Origin: an uncultured Lachnospiraceae bacterium | GTDB taxonomy: Bacteria; Bacillota; Clostridia; Lachnospirales; Lachnospiraceae | Assembly (NCBI GenBank): GCA_900317585.1 | Contig: ONHG01000007.1 | Span: 1-64,000, forward strand | DNA length: 64,000 nucleotides | Direction of reading: 5' to 3' | Shown here: positions 7,795 to 17,496 of the stretch, piece after piece | Position numbering within the stretch: the stretch's first letter is position 1 | How the letters are laid out: each line of letters opens with the position of its first letter | The notes under the pieces: model-generated | Seen by the model: only the letters and a program-made list of their open reading frames with translations | What the model was told of the DNA's origin: nothing | Databases searched by the model: none | Made by a program: the position numbers and the translations under genes

Positions 7795-9156
7795 ATGAAA
7801 AAAATAGATTTTGATAACGATTCGATAAAGAAAAATATATTGCAGGCTGCTCTGCCCATGCTGGCAGCTCAGATTCTAAGCCTGTTGTACAATATAGTAG
7901 ACCGCATATACATTGCCCGCATACCGGATATGGGAACCACTGCACTCGGTGCTGTGGGACTTTGCTTTCCTATTATAATGCTGACAATCGCTTTCTCCAA
8001 TCTCTTTGGAAGCGGTGGTGCTCCGCTTTTTTCAATAAAAAGAGGCATGAGTGATGACAGAGCCGCCAATACTATAATGAATACGAGCTTTACAATGGTC
8101 TGCACATTCGCAGTCGCTTTTACAGCTTTGTGCATGATTTTTGCAAAGCCCCTTTTAATCGTGTTTGGCGCATCTGAAAATGCTCTCAAATACGCTCTGC
8201 CATACCTGCTCATTTATTTGATAGGAACACTCCCATCCATGATTTCAACCGGCATGAATCCCTTTATCAATGCTCAGGGCTACTCCACTACCGGCATGCT
8301 GTCTGTGGCAATCGGAGCCGTTGCCAATCTGGTTTTAGACCCGCTTTTTATATTTGGATTTAATTTTGGCATCAAAGGAGCAGCTATTGCTACGGTCATC
8401 TCACAAATACTGTCTGCTCTCTATGTGCTTCTCTTTCTTAGGAAAAAGGCTGAGCTTAAGGTGCGCCTTATGACACTCTCTGAATTCAGTGAAAACACGC
8501 GCTATGCAAAGGACATCATAAGCCTTGGAACCTCCGGCTGTGTCATGCAGCTCACAAACAGCCTGGTATCTATATGCTGCAACAACGTGCTTTCAGTGAC
8601 CGGAGGTGATTTGTACGTATCGGTAATGACCATCGTATCAAGCATCAGGCAGATGGTCGAGACTCCAATTTATGCAATTGTTGAGGGTTCATCTCCTGTT
8701 TTAAGCTACAACTATGGCGCCAAAAGGCCGGCCCGGGTGAGAAAATCTATTTTCACTATGGGACTGCTCGTGCTTCTATATACAGCTGTCATGTGGAGTG
8801 TGATCATACTTGCCCCTCATGCCCTGATTGCTATTTTCAGTTCCGATGCCACCCTTATGGATGATGCGGTGAAGGCTTTAAATATCTACTTTGCGGCATT
8901 CATATTTATGGATCTGCAGTACATCGGACAAACTACCTTTAAATCACTTAACAAAAAGAAGCGGGCTATATTTTTCTCCCTGCTTCGCAAGGTGTTCATC
9001 GTTGTACCGCTGACATATATTCTGCCATACTCCTTTGGTATGGGAACCGACGGTGTATTTATGGCAGAGCCTGTATCAAACGTGATTGGCGGAAGCATCT
9101 GCTTTGTAACCATGCTTAGCACTGTGCTGCCGGAGCTTCGCAGGATGGAGCAGTAA
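7795..9156 (+). CDS. MATE family multidrug/sodium antiporter
   Basis: The 453-residue protein has 12 predicted membrane helices in two MatE repeats. It begins with the typical approach helix and first segment (ILQAALPMLAAQILSLLYNI), and the Asn-rich substrate/cation region is repeated in the second half. MATE exporters extrude cationic compounds in exchange for sodium or protons; the substrate is unknown. GGGGTAACTT precedes the ATG. The stop codon abuts that of the convergent spoIVB without a spacer, so no separate terminator exists between the two genes. Confidence 0.92.
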   Translation: MKKIDFDNDSIKKNILQAALPMLAAQILSLLYNIVDRIYIARIPDMGTTALGAVGLCFPIIMLTIAFSNLFGSGGAPLFSIKRGMSDDRAANTIMNTSFTMVCTFAVAFTALCMIFAKPLLIVFGASENALKYALPYLLIYLIGTLPSMISTGMNPFINAQGYSTTGMLSVAIGAVANLVLDPLFIFGFNFGIKGAAIATVISQILSALYVLLFLRKKAELKVRLMTLSEFSENTRYAKDIISLGTSGCVMQLTNSLVSICCNNVLSVTGGDLYVSVMTIVSSIRQMVETPIYAIVEGSSPVLSYNYGAKRPARVRKSIFTMGLLVLLYTAVMWSVIILAPHALIAIFSSDATLMDDAVKALNIYFAAFIFMDLQYIGQTTFKSLNKKKRAIFFSLLRKVFIVVPLTYILPYSFGMGTDGVFMAEPVSNVIGGSICFVTMLSTVLPELRRMEQ

Positions 9157-10563
9157 TTACAGCATCTCATCAATGCAGATGCCGTAGCCTCCGGTCGGAT
9201 CATCGACAAACACATGGGTGACTGCTCCTATTATTTTACCATCCTGTATGATAGGGCTTCCGGATGTGCCCTGCACTATGCCACCGGAGAGCTCTATCAG
9301 CCTGTCATCTGTCACCTTAAGCTCCATTCCCTTGTTTGTATCTGTCGCTTTTTTGTCTATATTTGTTATTTCCAGATTATATTTTTCCAGTTTTCCTGAT
9401 ATTTCCGATATCATCTGTGCACTGCCTGTGTGTATCTCATCCTTGCCGGCAACCGGATAATACGTATCCTCTGCGGCATATTCCGACAATTCATCGCTAT
9501 CAAGCTGTCCGTAAATTCCCAGATTACTATTGCAGTCAAGTGTGCCTATATGGCTTTTTTTGCCAAAATATACCACTCCGCCTATCTCGCCCGGCACGCC
9601 GGCTTTTCCCTTTTTGATTTTGGTAAGCTTCATGCTGTACAAATCACCACTGTTTGCATACAAGAGATTGCCGCTTTGCGTTCCGTCTCCTATTCCATGC
9701 CCCAGCGCTCCAAAACGGCCGTCCTTTGTATAATAAGTGATAGTACCGATTCCTGCCAGATCGTCCTTCACCCATATTCCCATATAGTATCTGCCATCAT
9801 CCATCCTGACAGGTGTGATATCCGCTGACATTTCCTCACCGCCTCGAAGAAATTTTACTTTTACCATTCTTTTATTAATTTCTGATTTAATTTCACCGCT
9901 ATCGCTCTTATTTTCATTTATTATCTCTTTCTGACTTTCTACTGTACCACTTTTATCTTCATTACTTTTATCTTCATGACTTTCATCATACTGCTTCATA
10001 ATATCATTCACAGCTTCAGAAAGCTCCTCCTTGTCTGCCACAGTGCGCCCATTGACAGATAGGATGTAATCACCGCACTGCACCTTTTTATCTGCCGGAT
10101 TGACTTTTTTGCCCTCCTCGTCTGTCACCTCCGTCGTATTCACTACAAGCACTCCCTCTGTCTGCTCATATATACCGGTCAGCCTGCCACAGGCATATAC
10201 GCCCTCAACACTTATTCCATCACTTATTTTATCTGTCTCTTCATAATCTCTGTCAGTAGCTCTGTGAGTTGATGCTGTATCTGCTGTCTGTCCTATGTCT
10301 TGTTCGGTTCCGCCGTTTTCACCGCTTGCGCCGTTTCCGCCATTCTTGCCCGAATCAGCCAATACACTGGCCGCCTGTCCTGGAAGCCCTGTCGCATATC
10401 TTCCATATCCTGCTTTTGATTCATTTAAAAAACTTCCTAATGCACTTTCATCAAATGCCTTATCTACCCTGCTGCACCACTTATCATCACTGCTTAGTGC
10501 AAACATAGCTATCACTGCTGCAGCCAGCGTGACACTCACAAATTTTCCAAAAAACTTCCGCAT
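9157..10563 (-). CDS. spoIVB: SpoIVB peptidase (family S55), sigma-K checkpoint protease
   Basis: The 468-residue protein has an N-terminal membrane anchor (residues 6-24), a low-complexity Gly/Asn stretch, a PDZ domain (about 120-255) and an S55 serine protease domain with the catalytic His in GALGHGIGD (about 289) and Ser in GTSGSPI (about 434). In Bacillus it is secreted by the forespore and triggers sigma-K activation. The PDZ domain carries an acidic/Lys insertion (about 193-230) encoded by a short DNA repeat, making it longer than the Bacillus protein. It follows recN as usual, but spo0A does not follow it. GGAGG precedes the ATG. Confidence 0.93.
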   Translation of the reverse strand: MRKFFGKFVSVTLAAAVIAMFALSSDDKWCSRVDKAFDESALGSFLNESKAGYGRYATGLPGQAASVLADSGKNGGNGASGENGGTEQDIGQTADTASTHRATDRDYEETDKISDGISVEGVYACGRLTGIYEQTEGVLVVNTTEVTDEEGKKVNPADKKVQCGDYILSVNGRTVADKEELSEAVNDIMKQYDESHEDKSNEDKSGTVESQKEIINENKSDSGEIKSEINKRMVKVKFLRGGEEMSADITPVRMDDGRYYMGIWVKDDLAGIGTITYYTKDGRFGALGHGIGDGTQSGNLLYANSGDLYSMKLTKIKKGKAGVPGEIGGVVYFGKKSHIGTLDCNSNLGIYGQLDSDELSEYAAEDTYYPVAGKDEIHTGSAQMISEISGKLEKYNLEITNIDKKATDTNKGMELKVTDDRLIELSGGIVQGTSGSPIIQDGKIIGAVTHVFVDDPTGGYGICIDEML

Positions 10564-10768
10564 ACTATTACCTCCATTTGGATTAGTATGCTCCTGTAAT
10601 TTTTCTTTTATTCTTTTAATATCTTATTATCTCATTCTAACTATTCCAAATTATTTTGAGCAAAAACCGGTAAAGTTTGACAGTTTAGGTGTTTTCCTAT
10701 ATAAACAGAAACGTACGGCTGACCACCGGTGATATACTGGTAATCAACCGCGCCGTAAACTGATAATG

Positions 10769-12445
10769 TCAGATTTTTTTCTCCATGGCAAGCGCTTTCA
10801 TCTCGCGTGCGCTCTCCATCACGGTATCTGTGATTTTTGCACCGCCGAGCATTCTGGCAAGCTCAGCCACGCTGTCATTGTCAGTTAGTCTTCGAATCCT
10901 TGAAACCGTGGATTTGTTCTCGACTGCTTTTTCAATAAGGAAATGTGCATCTGCCATAGCTGCTATCTGTGGCAGATGTGTGATACATATAATCTGATGG
11001 TTGCGGCCAAGCTCATTCATCTTCTCAGAGACCATCTGAGCTGTACGTCCACTGATTCCAGAATCAATCTCATCGAAAATAAGCGACTCAATGTGATCAT
11101 TTTCTGCCATGATTGTCTTGATGCCAAGCATGATACGCGACAGCTCTCCTCCCGATGCTACCTTGCCGAGCGGCTTAAGCGGCTCTCCGGGGTTAGTTGA
11201 TATGAGAAACTCCGGCGCATCGATGCCGTTTGCCGTATAGTCAGACAATCTGTCAAACTGCATATCAAACTGCACATCAAGAAAATTCAAATCATTAAGT
11301 GCTGATTTAATTTCTGACACAAGCTTTACAGCACTCCTTTGTCTGATTTCTGATACCTCATCCGATATCTGTGCCAGCTCCTTTTCCTTTTTCGCAAGCT
11401 GCTGCTCTAATTTCTGTAAATAAGAATCATAATCATTCAGGACACTGATACGCTCCCTCTTTTCATTGAGTGCTATCAGTATATCATCAATTGAGTTGCC
11501 GTATTTGCTCTTTAGATGATTTATCTCATCCAGACGCTTTTGTGTCTCATAGAAGGTCTCCTCGTCAAACTCAGCCTGTGATATATATCCCGATATCTCG
11601 TGATTAAAATCAGAAAGCAGACTGTCTATCTCTGACAGCTGACTCTCCAGAGCTTCCACATCCGTATCATAGCCTGATACCTGTGACAGCTCTCTTACCG
11701 CCCTGCCAATAAGCTCTGAGGCACTCTCCATCTCGCCTCCTGTGGCAGAATATGCAGCATTTACGCCCTCCATGATTTTTTTTCCGTTTGAAAACTTCCT
11801 AAACTGCGCCTCAAGCTCCTCATCCTCACCCGGCACAAGGGAAGCTTCTTCTATCTCCTTCACCTCGTACTCCAGGAATGACAGCTCACGGCTTCTTTCT
11901 TCATTGTCGATATTTGACTTTTCATACTCATCCTTAAGCGCCCTATATGCTTTGTATGTGACTGAAAGCTGCTGCTTTTTATCTCCAAGCGACTGCTTTG
12001 CGTACTCGTCAAGTATATCAAGGTGTTTTTTCTTTGATAAAAGTGACTGGTGCTCATGCTGACCGTGGATATCTATGAGATATGAGGCTATTTCCTTCAT
12101 TCGCGAAACAGACACGGCTTCACCGTTTACCCTGCCGACTGCGCGCGACTGTGTGATTTTACGGCTTAAAATCACGCATCCGTCCTCGACCTCCACATCA
12201 AGCTCCCTTAAAACCTCTATAATCTTTGGGTCCTCAACTGAAAAAATAAGCTCCACAAAAGCAGGCTTTTCATTGTCTCTTAGCATCTCCTTTTGCACTT
12301 TTTCACCAAGCGCCAGATTGATAGAGCCTATGATGATTGATTTTCCGGCTCCGGTCTCTCCCGACAGTATATTTAGTCCGTCCGAAAACTCAACCTCACA
12401 CTCATCTATGAGTGCCAGATTCTTTACATGTAGATTTTGTAACAT
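10769..12445 (-). CDS. recN: DNA repair ATPase RecN
   Basis: The 558-residue SMC-like protein has Walker A (GETGAGKSIIIGSI, residues 31-44), a long coiled coil in the middle, the ABC signature LASGGELSRIML written here as VASGGELSRIML (about residue 425), and Walker B (LIFDEIDSGISG). It acts early in double-strand break repair, bringing ends together for RecA-type recombination. It sits between argR and spoIVB as in Bacillus. GGAGAAAAT precedes the ATG. No LexA box was seen upstream, unlike recA. Confidence 0.95.
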   Translation of the reverse strand: MLQNLHVKNLALIDECEVEFSDGLNILSGETGAGKSIIIGSINLALGEKVQKEMLRDNEKPAFVELIFSVEDPKIIEVLRELDVEVEDGCVILSRKITQSRAVGRVNGEAVSVSRMKEIASYLIDIHGQHEHQSLLSKKKHLDILDEYAKQSLGDKKQQLSVTYKAYRALKDEYEKSNIDNEERSRELSFLEYEVKEIEEASLVPGEDEELEAQFRKFSNGKKIMEGVNAAYSATGGEMESASELIGRAVRELSQVSGYDTDVEALESQLSEIDSLLSDFNHEISGYISQAEFDEETFYETQKRLDEINHLKSKYGNSIDDILIALNEKRERISVLNDYDSYLQKLEQQLAKKEKELAQISDEVSEIRQRSAVKLVSEIKSALNDLNFLDVQFDMQFDRLSDYTANGIDAPEFLISTNPGEPLKPLGKVASGGELSRIMLGIKTIMAENDHIESLIFDEIDSGISGRTAQMVSEKMNELGRNHQIICITHLPQIAAMADAHFLIEKAVENKSTVSRIRRLTDNDSVAELARMLGGAKITDTVMESAREMKALAMEKKI

Positions 12446-12526
12446 ATTTTCTCCTTCCTCTCCCAGGCATGACGATATATGTTATTTTCTGTTACAGTTC
12501 AGCTATAATCTGATATTCATGTAACA

Positions 12527-12976
12527 TCATTCCACAATTCTGCGGATTTTTTTCATCACCGCATACGTATCATCAACAGTCCGGATTGCACACATGATCG
12601 TATCATCTCCGGCAATCGAACCGACGATTTCTCTCATCTTCATGGCATCTATTGCAGCACAGACTGCGCTTGCCATTCCCGATACTGTCTTTATAATGAG
12701 GATATTCTGTGCCATATCCATTGACAAAAAGCCCTCTCTGAGCACTCTTTCGTATTTCTTTGAGAGATTCTCAGGTGCATCCGTTATCACGGCGTACTTC
12801 TGTCTGCCGCCTGCGGTAGGAATCTTTGTGAGCTTAAGCTCCCTGATATCCCTGGATACTGTGGCCTGAGTCACGCGAAAACCATCTTTTTCAAGAAGCG
12901 CAGAGAGCTCATCCTGCGTCTCTACCTCATTCTTTTGGATTATCTCAATTATCTTGGATTGTCTGTTTGTTTTCAT
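12527..12976 (-). CDS. argR: Arginine repressor ArgR/AhrC
   Basis: The 149-residue protein has an N-terminal winged-helix domain (MKTNRQSKIIEIIQKNEVET) with the recognition sequence VTQATVSRDIRELKL and a C-terminal arginine-binding hexamerisation domain with the GTIAGDDT-type motif, here GSIAGDDTIM. It represses arginine synthesis and activates catabolism in response to arginine. I place the start at 12976 because GAGGTTACAGGAC lies in front of that ATG; an upstream in-frame ATG at 12991 has no ribosome binding site. It is in the tlyA-nadK-argR-recN cluster. Confidence 0.94.
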   Translation of the reverse strand: MKTNRQSKIIEIIQKNEVETQDELSALLEKDGFRVTQATVSRDIRELKLTKIPTAGGRQKYAVITDAPENLSKKYERVLREGFLSMDMAQNILIIKTVSGMASAVCAAIDAMKMREIVGSIAGDDTIMCAIRTVDDTYAVMKKIRRIVE

Positions 12977-13034
12977 GTCCTGTAACCTCATAAATATTAT
13001 TTGTAACTATTCATTATAACAATCCTTATCTGTG

Positions 13035-13886
13035 TTATGAATAATTTCCCATCTTTTTGCGGAGTATTTCCAAAAAGCTTCTCTTGTGAAGCTTGCAAAT
13101 CTTTGTATGATTGGCTGCCTTTGAAATAACAAACCGGTCTCCCACAGCCAGCTCTGCCGTGGTGTCGCCATCATAGCTGACACACGCCAGCTCATCGTTT
13201 TGCTCCCTGCGGCTTAGAATCTCTATCTCTATCTCATCATCGCCTGAAAGCACAATGCTCTTTGACGTAAGATTGTGAGCATTGTTCGGTGTGAGCAGTA
13301 TCATATCGCCCTTCGGATCCACAATCGGACCTCCCGCCGACATACTGTAGCCTGTAGAGCCTGTCGGAGTCGCAACAATGATGCCGTCGGCATGGTAATT
13401 GTTTAAAAACTCACCGTTTACATACACATTGAGGCTTAATATCTGCAAATTGCCCTTTCTATGGATGACTATATCATTTAATGCAACTCTCGAGGTCTCA
13501 CTGCCTCTTTTATGCCCTGTGAGCATAATACGGTCCTCTGTCATGTATTTATCAGCCATGAGCGAATCAATAGCGTCAAATACCGTAGCTTCCTCCACCT
13601 CACACAGATAGCCGAGTGTACCGAGATTCACTCCCATAAGCGGAATCTCAAGTGTCTCCACCCTTGTAGCTGCACGAATCAGTGTACCATCTCCGCCTAG
13701 CACAAGAATACACTGCGTATCCTGTGGTATATCCTCCAGCTCAAACTCGTTATCTGATATAGCCTCGACATTGCTCATAAGACCCTTTGCCGTGCCGCCC
13801 TTTTGCTCTATGTATGCCACTATTTTATTTGTAAGTGCAAAATTCCTGTCCTTATAGGCATTTGCTATCACAACAAAATGTTTCAT
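13035..13886 (-). CDS. nadK: NAD kinase
   Basis: The 283-residue enzyme has the ATP-NAD kinase motifs GGDGTLIRAA (about residues 64-73), the NxxTDE-like region near VNLGTLGYLCEV, and the Gly-rich ATPTGSTGYSMSAGGP block near 155. It phosphorylates NAD to NADP in the cytoplasm. It is separated from tlyA by 3 bases and followed by argR after about 60 bases, an arrangement conserved in Bacilli and Clostridia. Confidence 0.95.
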   Translation of the reverse strand: MKHFVVIANAYKDRNFALTNKIVAYIEQKGGTAKGLMSNVEAISDNEFELEDIPQDTQCILVLGGDGTLIRAATRVETLEIPLMGVNLGTLGYLCEVEEATVFDAIDSLMADKYMTEDRIMLTGHKRGSETSRVALNDIVIHRKGNLQILSLNVYVNGEFLNNYHADGIIVATPTGSTGYSMSAGGPIVDPKGDMILLTPNNAHNLTSKSIVLSGDDEIEIEILSRREQNDELACVSYDGDTTAELAVGDRFVISKAANHTKICKLHKRSFLEILRKKMGNYS

Positions 13887-13889
13887 AGT

Positions 13890-14696
13890 CTATTTCCTGT
13901 CCAGCTCTCCATGCGCGGCCTCAACCACACTATGAATATCCACTGATTCCTCCTTTATAGGATCATCTGTCTTTTTGATATGTACGAGGTACTCTATATT
14001 GCCCTCCGGCCCCTTGATTGGCGAATACTCAAGGTCTAACACGCTAAATCCATTTGAAAGTGCAAAGGATATGATATTGTTCACTACCTCCTCATGCACG
14101 CTCTTGTCACGGACCACGCCCTTTTTACCTACCTTTTCCCTGCCTGCCTCAAACTGTGGCTTGATAAGACAAACCATATCGCCACCGTCCTTTAACAGTG
14201 CTCTTGCAGGACCTAACACCTTGGTAAGTGATATGAATGACACATCAACCGATGCAAAATCCAGCTCATCATCTATGTCCTTGGGCGTCACATACCTGAT
14301 ATTGGTCTTTTCCATACACACCACGCGCTCGTCCTGACGCAGCTTCCATGCAAACTGGCCATATCCGACATCCACGGCATACACCTTTTTAGCACCATTT
14401 TGAAGCATACAGTCTGTAAAACCGCCTGTTGAAGCACCTATATCCATGCACACCTTGCCATCCATCGTGATATCAAAGTGCTTCATAGCCTTTTCAAGCT
14501 TTAGCCCTCCACGGCTCACATACTGCAGTGTCTTTCCATGAATCTCAATATTGCAGTCATCAGGAAATGTGCTTCCCGCCTTATCCTCACGGTTGTTATT
14601 TACAAAAACATTGCCCTCCATAATCATGGTCTTTGCTTTTTCCCGTGATGGTGCAAGGCCTCTGTTTACAAGTAATACGTCTAATCTTTCTTTCAT
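13890..14696 (-). CDS. tlyA: TlyA family rRNA 2'-O-methyltransferase / hemolysin-like protein
   Basis: The 268-residue protein combines an N-terminal S4 RNA-binding domain (RLDVLLVNRGLAPSREKAKT, residues 3-22) with an FtsJ-like Rossmann methyltransferase (SAM site DIGASTGGFTDCML near residue 85). Mycobacterial TlyA methylates 16S and 23S rRNA; the Firmicute proteins are assumed to act similarly, and 'hemolysin' is a historical name. It sits between dxs and nadK in the conserved cluster, 18 bases after dxs. Confidence 0.92.
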   Translation of the reverse strand: MKERLDVLLVNRGLAPSREKAKTMIMEGNVFVNNNREDKAGSTFPDDCNIEIHGKTLQYVSRGGLKLEKAMKHFDITMDGKVCMDIGASTGGFTDCMLQNGAKKVYAVDVGYGQFAWKLRQDERVVCMEKTNIRYVTPKDIDDELDFASVDVSFISLTKVLGPARALLKDGGDMVCLIKPQFEAGREKVGKKGVVRDKSVHEEVVNNIISFALSNGFSVLDLEYSPIKGPEGNIEYLVHIKKTDDPIKEESVDIHSVVEAAHGELDRK

Positions 14697-14714
14697 ACTG
14701 TATGTTACCTCTAT

Positions 14715-16571
14715 CTATAATGCTGCTATTATACGCTTAGCCACCGATTCGGCATCCACATGCAGCTCCTTTTTGAGCACCTCGACATTGCCATGCTCCA
14801 CATAACAGTCAGGAAGTGCAACTGTCAACACCTCAAGAGCTATGCCATTAGTCTTGACATACTCCGTCACATGCTCACCAAAACCGCCGCTTTGCACGTT
14901 TTCCTCCATAGTCACAAGCAGGCTGTGTTCAGCCGGCAGTTCCTTAATTACTTCCTTGTCAAAAGGCATTGCAAAACGCGCATTGATAAGTGTAGCAGAG
15001 ATTCCCTCTGCCTCAAGCAGCTTTACTACATCAACGGCAGTCTTTACCATACTGCCGAGTGCCATGATAGCCACCGCGCTTCCTTTTCTGATTAGCTCAC
15101 TCTTTGCAAGCTCTATCGGCTGTCTGATTTCCTTAAGGCCGTCATAGGCTTCACCTCTTGGATATCTGAGTGCAATCGGACCGTCATATGCCACTGCAAA
15201 TTTCATCATATCAGACAGCTCCCACTTATTCTTCGGAGCCATGATTGTCATATTCGGGATGACCGACAGATATGATATGTCAAATATTCCCTGATGTGTC
15301 TCTCCGTCGCTGCCTACAAGCCCTGCCCTGTCGATTGCAAAGATGACATGCAGATTCTGTATGCACACATCGTGAAGTATCTGGTCAAACGCCCTTTGTA
15401 AAAATGACGAGTACACCGCAAATACCGGGATAAGTCCTGACTTTGCAAGACCTGCCGCAAAGGTCGTGGCGTGTGCCTCGGCTATTCCCACATCAAAAAA
15501 CCTATCCGGGAAATTTCGGTGAAATCTGCGAAGCCCTGTTCCATCTGCCATGGCAGCTGTTATCGCAACTACCTTTGGATTTCTCTCGCCCAGCTTCTTC
15601 ATGACTGTTGAGAAAACATCTGTGTAATTGGCCTTCGTGCGCTTATTCTTTGGAAGCCCTGTCTCTATAACAAACGGCTCTGCCCCGTGAAATCTGGAAG
15701 GATAACGCTCAGCCGGGGCATAGCCAGCTCCCTTTTTCGTGAGCACATGCACAAGCACCGGGCCATCCACACGCTTTGCCTCATCAAACACACGGCACAT
15801 TTCCTTTATATCACTGCCATCCACAGGTCCCAAATAGATGATGCCCATCTCCTCAAAGAACATACCCGGAATAAAAAGCTGCTTTATGCTGCTCTTTGTA
15901 TTCCTGATATGCTTTACCATACGCTCTCCGTAGATTGGTATATGGTTTAGGGAATTCATGACATTATTCTTAAAATCCCTGTATGCATCCGCTGTGCGAA
16001 AGCCTGAAAGATACTGACTGATGCCCCCGACGTTCTCTGAAATCGACATATTGTTGTCATTTAGCACTATAATAAAATTGCCCTTCATGCTTGAAGCGTT
16101 GTTGAGCGCCTCATATGCCATGCCTCCGGTCAGCGCACCGTCTCCGATGACTGAAACCACGTGGTAGTCCTCTCCTGTCACCTGTCTGGCTGTCGCAAGC
16201 CCAAGTCCCGCTGAGATAGATGTGGAGCTGTGTCCTGTATTAAAGCAGTCACAGTCGCTCTCATCCGCCTTTGGGAAACCGCTCATACCTCCATACTGTC
16301 TGAGCGATGAAAATCCATCCTTTCTGCCGGTGAGTATCTTGTGTGTGTACGACTGATGCCCTACATCCCACACTATCTTATCCTTCGGCAGATCAAAGCA
16401 CAGATGCAGCGCCATGGTAAGCTCCACAACTCCGAGGTTTGAAGCCAGATGACCTCCTGTCACCGATATGCTCTCTATAAGAAACTGCCTGATTTCATCC
16501 TTTAACAGCTCAAGCTCCTCAGGTGTCAGTTTTTTTATATCATTTTCCTTTTGTATCTTTTCTAAAACCAT
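14715..16571 (-). CDS. dxs: 1-deoxy-D-xylulose-5-phosphate synthase
   Basis: The 618-residue thiamine diphosphate enzyme is full length. The ThDP/Mg site is VIGDGALTGGMAYEALNNAS (about residues 150-169), with the catalytic-region motif DVGIAEAHATTFAAGLA and the transketolase C-terminal domain. It condenses pyruvate and glyceraldehyde-3-phosphate, the first step of the MEP isoprenoid pathway. Its ATG lies one base after the ispA stop, so the two are probably translationally coupled, linking precursor supply with prenyl chain synthesis. Confidence 0.96.
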   Translation of the reverse strand: MVLEKIQKENDIKKLTPEELELLKDEIRQFLIESISVTGGHLASNLGVVELTMALHLCFDLPKDKIVWDVGHQSYTHKILTGRKDGFSSLRQYGGMSGFPKADESDCDCFNTGHSSTSISAGLGLATARQVTGEDYHVVSVIGDGALTGGMAYEALNNASSMKGNFIIVLNDNNMSISENVGGISQYLSGFRTADAYRDFKNNVMNSLNHIPIYGERMVKHIRNTKSSIKQLFIPGMFFEEMGIIYLGPVDGSDIKEMCRVFDEAKRVDGPVLVHVLTKKGAGYAPAERYPSRFHGAEPFVIETGLPKNKRTKANYTDVFSTVMKKLGERNPKVVAITAAMADGTGLRRFHRNFPDRFFDVGIAEAHATTFAAGLAKSGLIPVFAVYSSFLQRAFDQILHDVCIQNLHVIFAIDRAGLVGSDGETHQGIFDISYLSVIPNMTIMAPKNKWELSDMMKFAVAYDGPIALRYPRGEAYDGLKEIRQPIELAKSELIRKGSAVAIMALGSMVKTAVDVVKLLEAEGISATLINARFAMPFDKEVIKELPAEHSLLVTMEENVQSGGFGEHVTEYVKTNGIALEVLTVALPDCYVEHGNVEVLKKELHVDAESVAKRIIAAL

Positions 16572-16572
16572 C

Positions 16573-17496
16573 CTATTTCTCCCGATGGATCAGATATTCA
16601 AATAACTCCTTAAGAAATGCATCGTCGTATCCCAAATCATCAAGCTGCTCCTCTGCCTCCTTGGAGATGCGCTCCACATCAGAAACCGCCTTATCCAATC
16701 CCTCAAATGTGACATATGTCGCTTTATTATTTTTCTCGTCACTGCCTACCGGCTTTCCAAGCACCTCAAGTGTACTTGTGACATCAAGCACATCATCCTG
16801 TATCTGAAACGCCAGCCCCAGCTTTGCCGCTATCTGCTCCACGCGTGATACCTCATCAGACGATGCCCCTGCCAGAATTGCGCCTATCATCATCGAGCTC
16901 TCTATAAGTGCGCCTGTCTTAAGCCTGTAGATAAAGTCAAGCTTTTCCCTTGTGACAGGACAGTCATCGGATTTCTCGCTTTCTACATCAACCACCTGTC
17001 CTCCGACCATGCCATACACGCCTGCCTTTTTTGCAAGCACCGCAAATGCCCTTGCCACACGCGCATCAGCCACTTCCATGCCAAAAGCCTTTGCTGCGGT
17101 CTCATATGCCAGGTTTAAAAGTGCATCCCCAGCAAGAATGCCCATAGCCTCACCGTACACAGCATGTGTGGTCTTCTTTCCACGCCTGTACTCATCATTG
17201 TCCATGGCAGGCAGGTCATCATGCACCAGCGAGTAGGTGTGTATCATCTCGATTGCTGCCATAAATGGCTCAATCACTGCACTGCTTCCGCCAAACATAT
17301 GGTAAGTCTCTTCCATGAGGATAGGGCGAAGCCTCTTTCCACCGGCTCTCACACTATAGTTCATGGCCTCAAAAATAATCCTCTGCTGTCCCTCCTCAGC
17401 GGGAAGAAACTTCTCAAGCAAGTTATTTATATGCTCTACCTTTCGCTGCAGCTCTTCCATGAATTGAGACTTATTTAAATTCCCATTTAAGCTCAT
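16573..17496 (-). CDS. ispA: Geranylgeranyl/farnesyl diphosphate synthase
   Basis: The 307-residue all-helical prenyltransferase has both Asp-rich motifs: DDLPAMDND (first, DDxxxxD) near residue 97 and DDVLD (second, DDxxD) near 240. It elongates DMAPP with IPP, giving farnesyl diphosphate for undecaprenyl and quinone chains. Product length cannot be fixed from sequence alone. Start and xseB stop overlap by one base (TGATG), and GGAGG lies within xseB. Confidence 0.95.
   Translation of the reverse strand: MSLNGNLNKSQFMEELQRKVEHINNLLEKFLPAEEGQQRIIFEAMNYSVRAGGKRLRPILMEETYHMFGGSSAVIEPFMAAIEMIHTYSLVHDDLPAMDNDEYRRGKKTTHAVYGEAMGILAGDALLNLAYETAAKAFGMEVADARVARAFAVLAKKAGVYGMVGGQVVDVESEKSDDCPVTREKLDFIYRLKTGALIESSMMIGAILAGASSDEVSRVEQIAAKLGLAFQIQDDVLDVTSTLEVLGKPVGSDEKNNKATYVTFEGLDKAVSDVERISKEAEEQLDDLGYDDAFLKELFEYLIHREK

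Noticed and set aside
10564-10768. ACCGGT inverted repeats and a GTATA-like -35 upstream of spoIVB as a sigma-F/G promoter
   Set aside because: The -10 region (CGTACGTTT) does not fit the consensus well, and repeats of six bases at this distance are weak evidence.
12976-13020. ATGAATAGTTAC upstream of argR as an ARG box
   Set aside because: Only one half of the palindrome is present, and the same decamer GAATAGTTAC occurs twice near 30.8-30.95 kb in AT-rich DNA.
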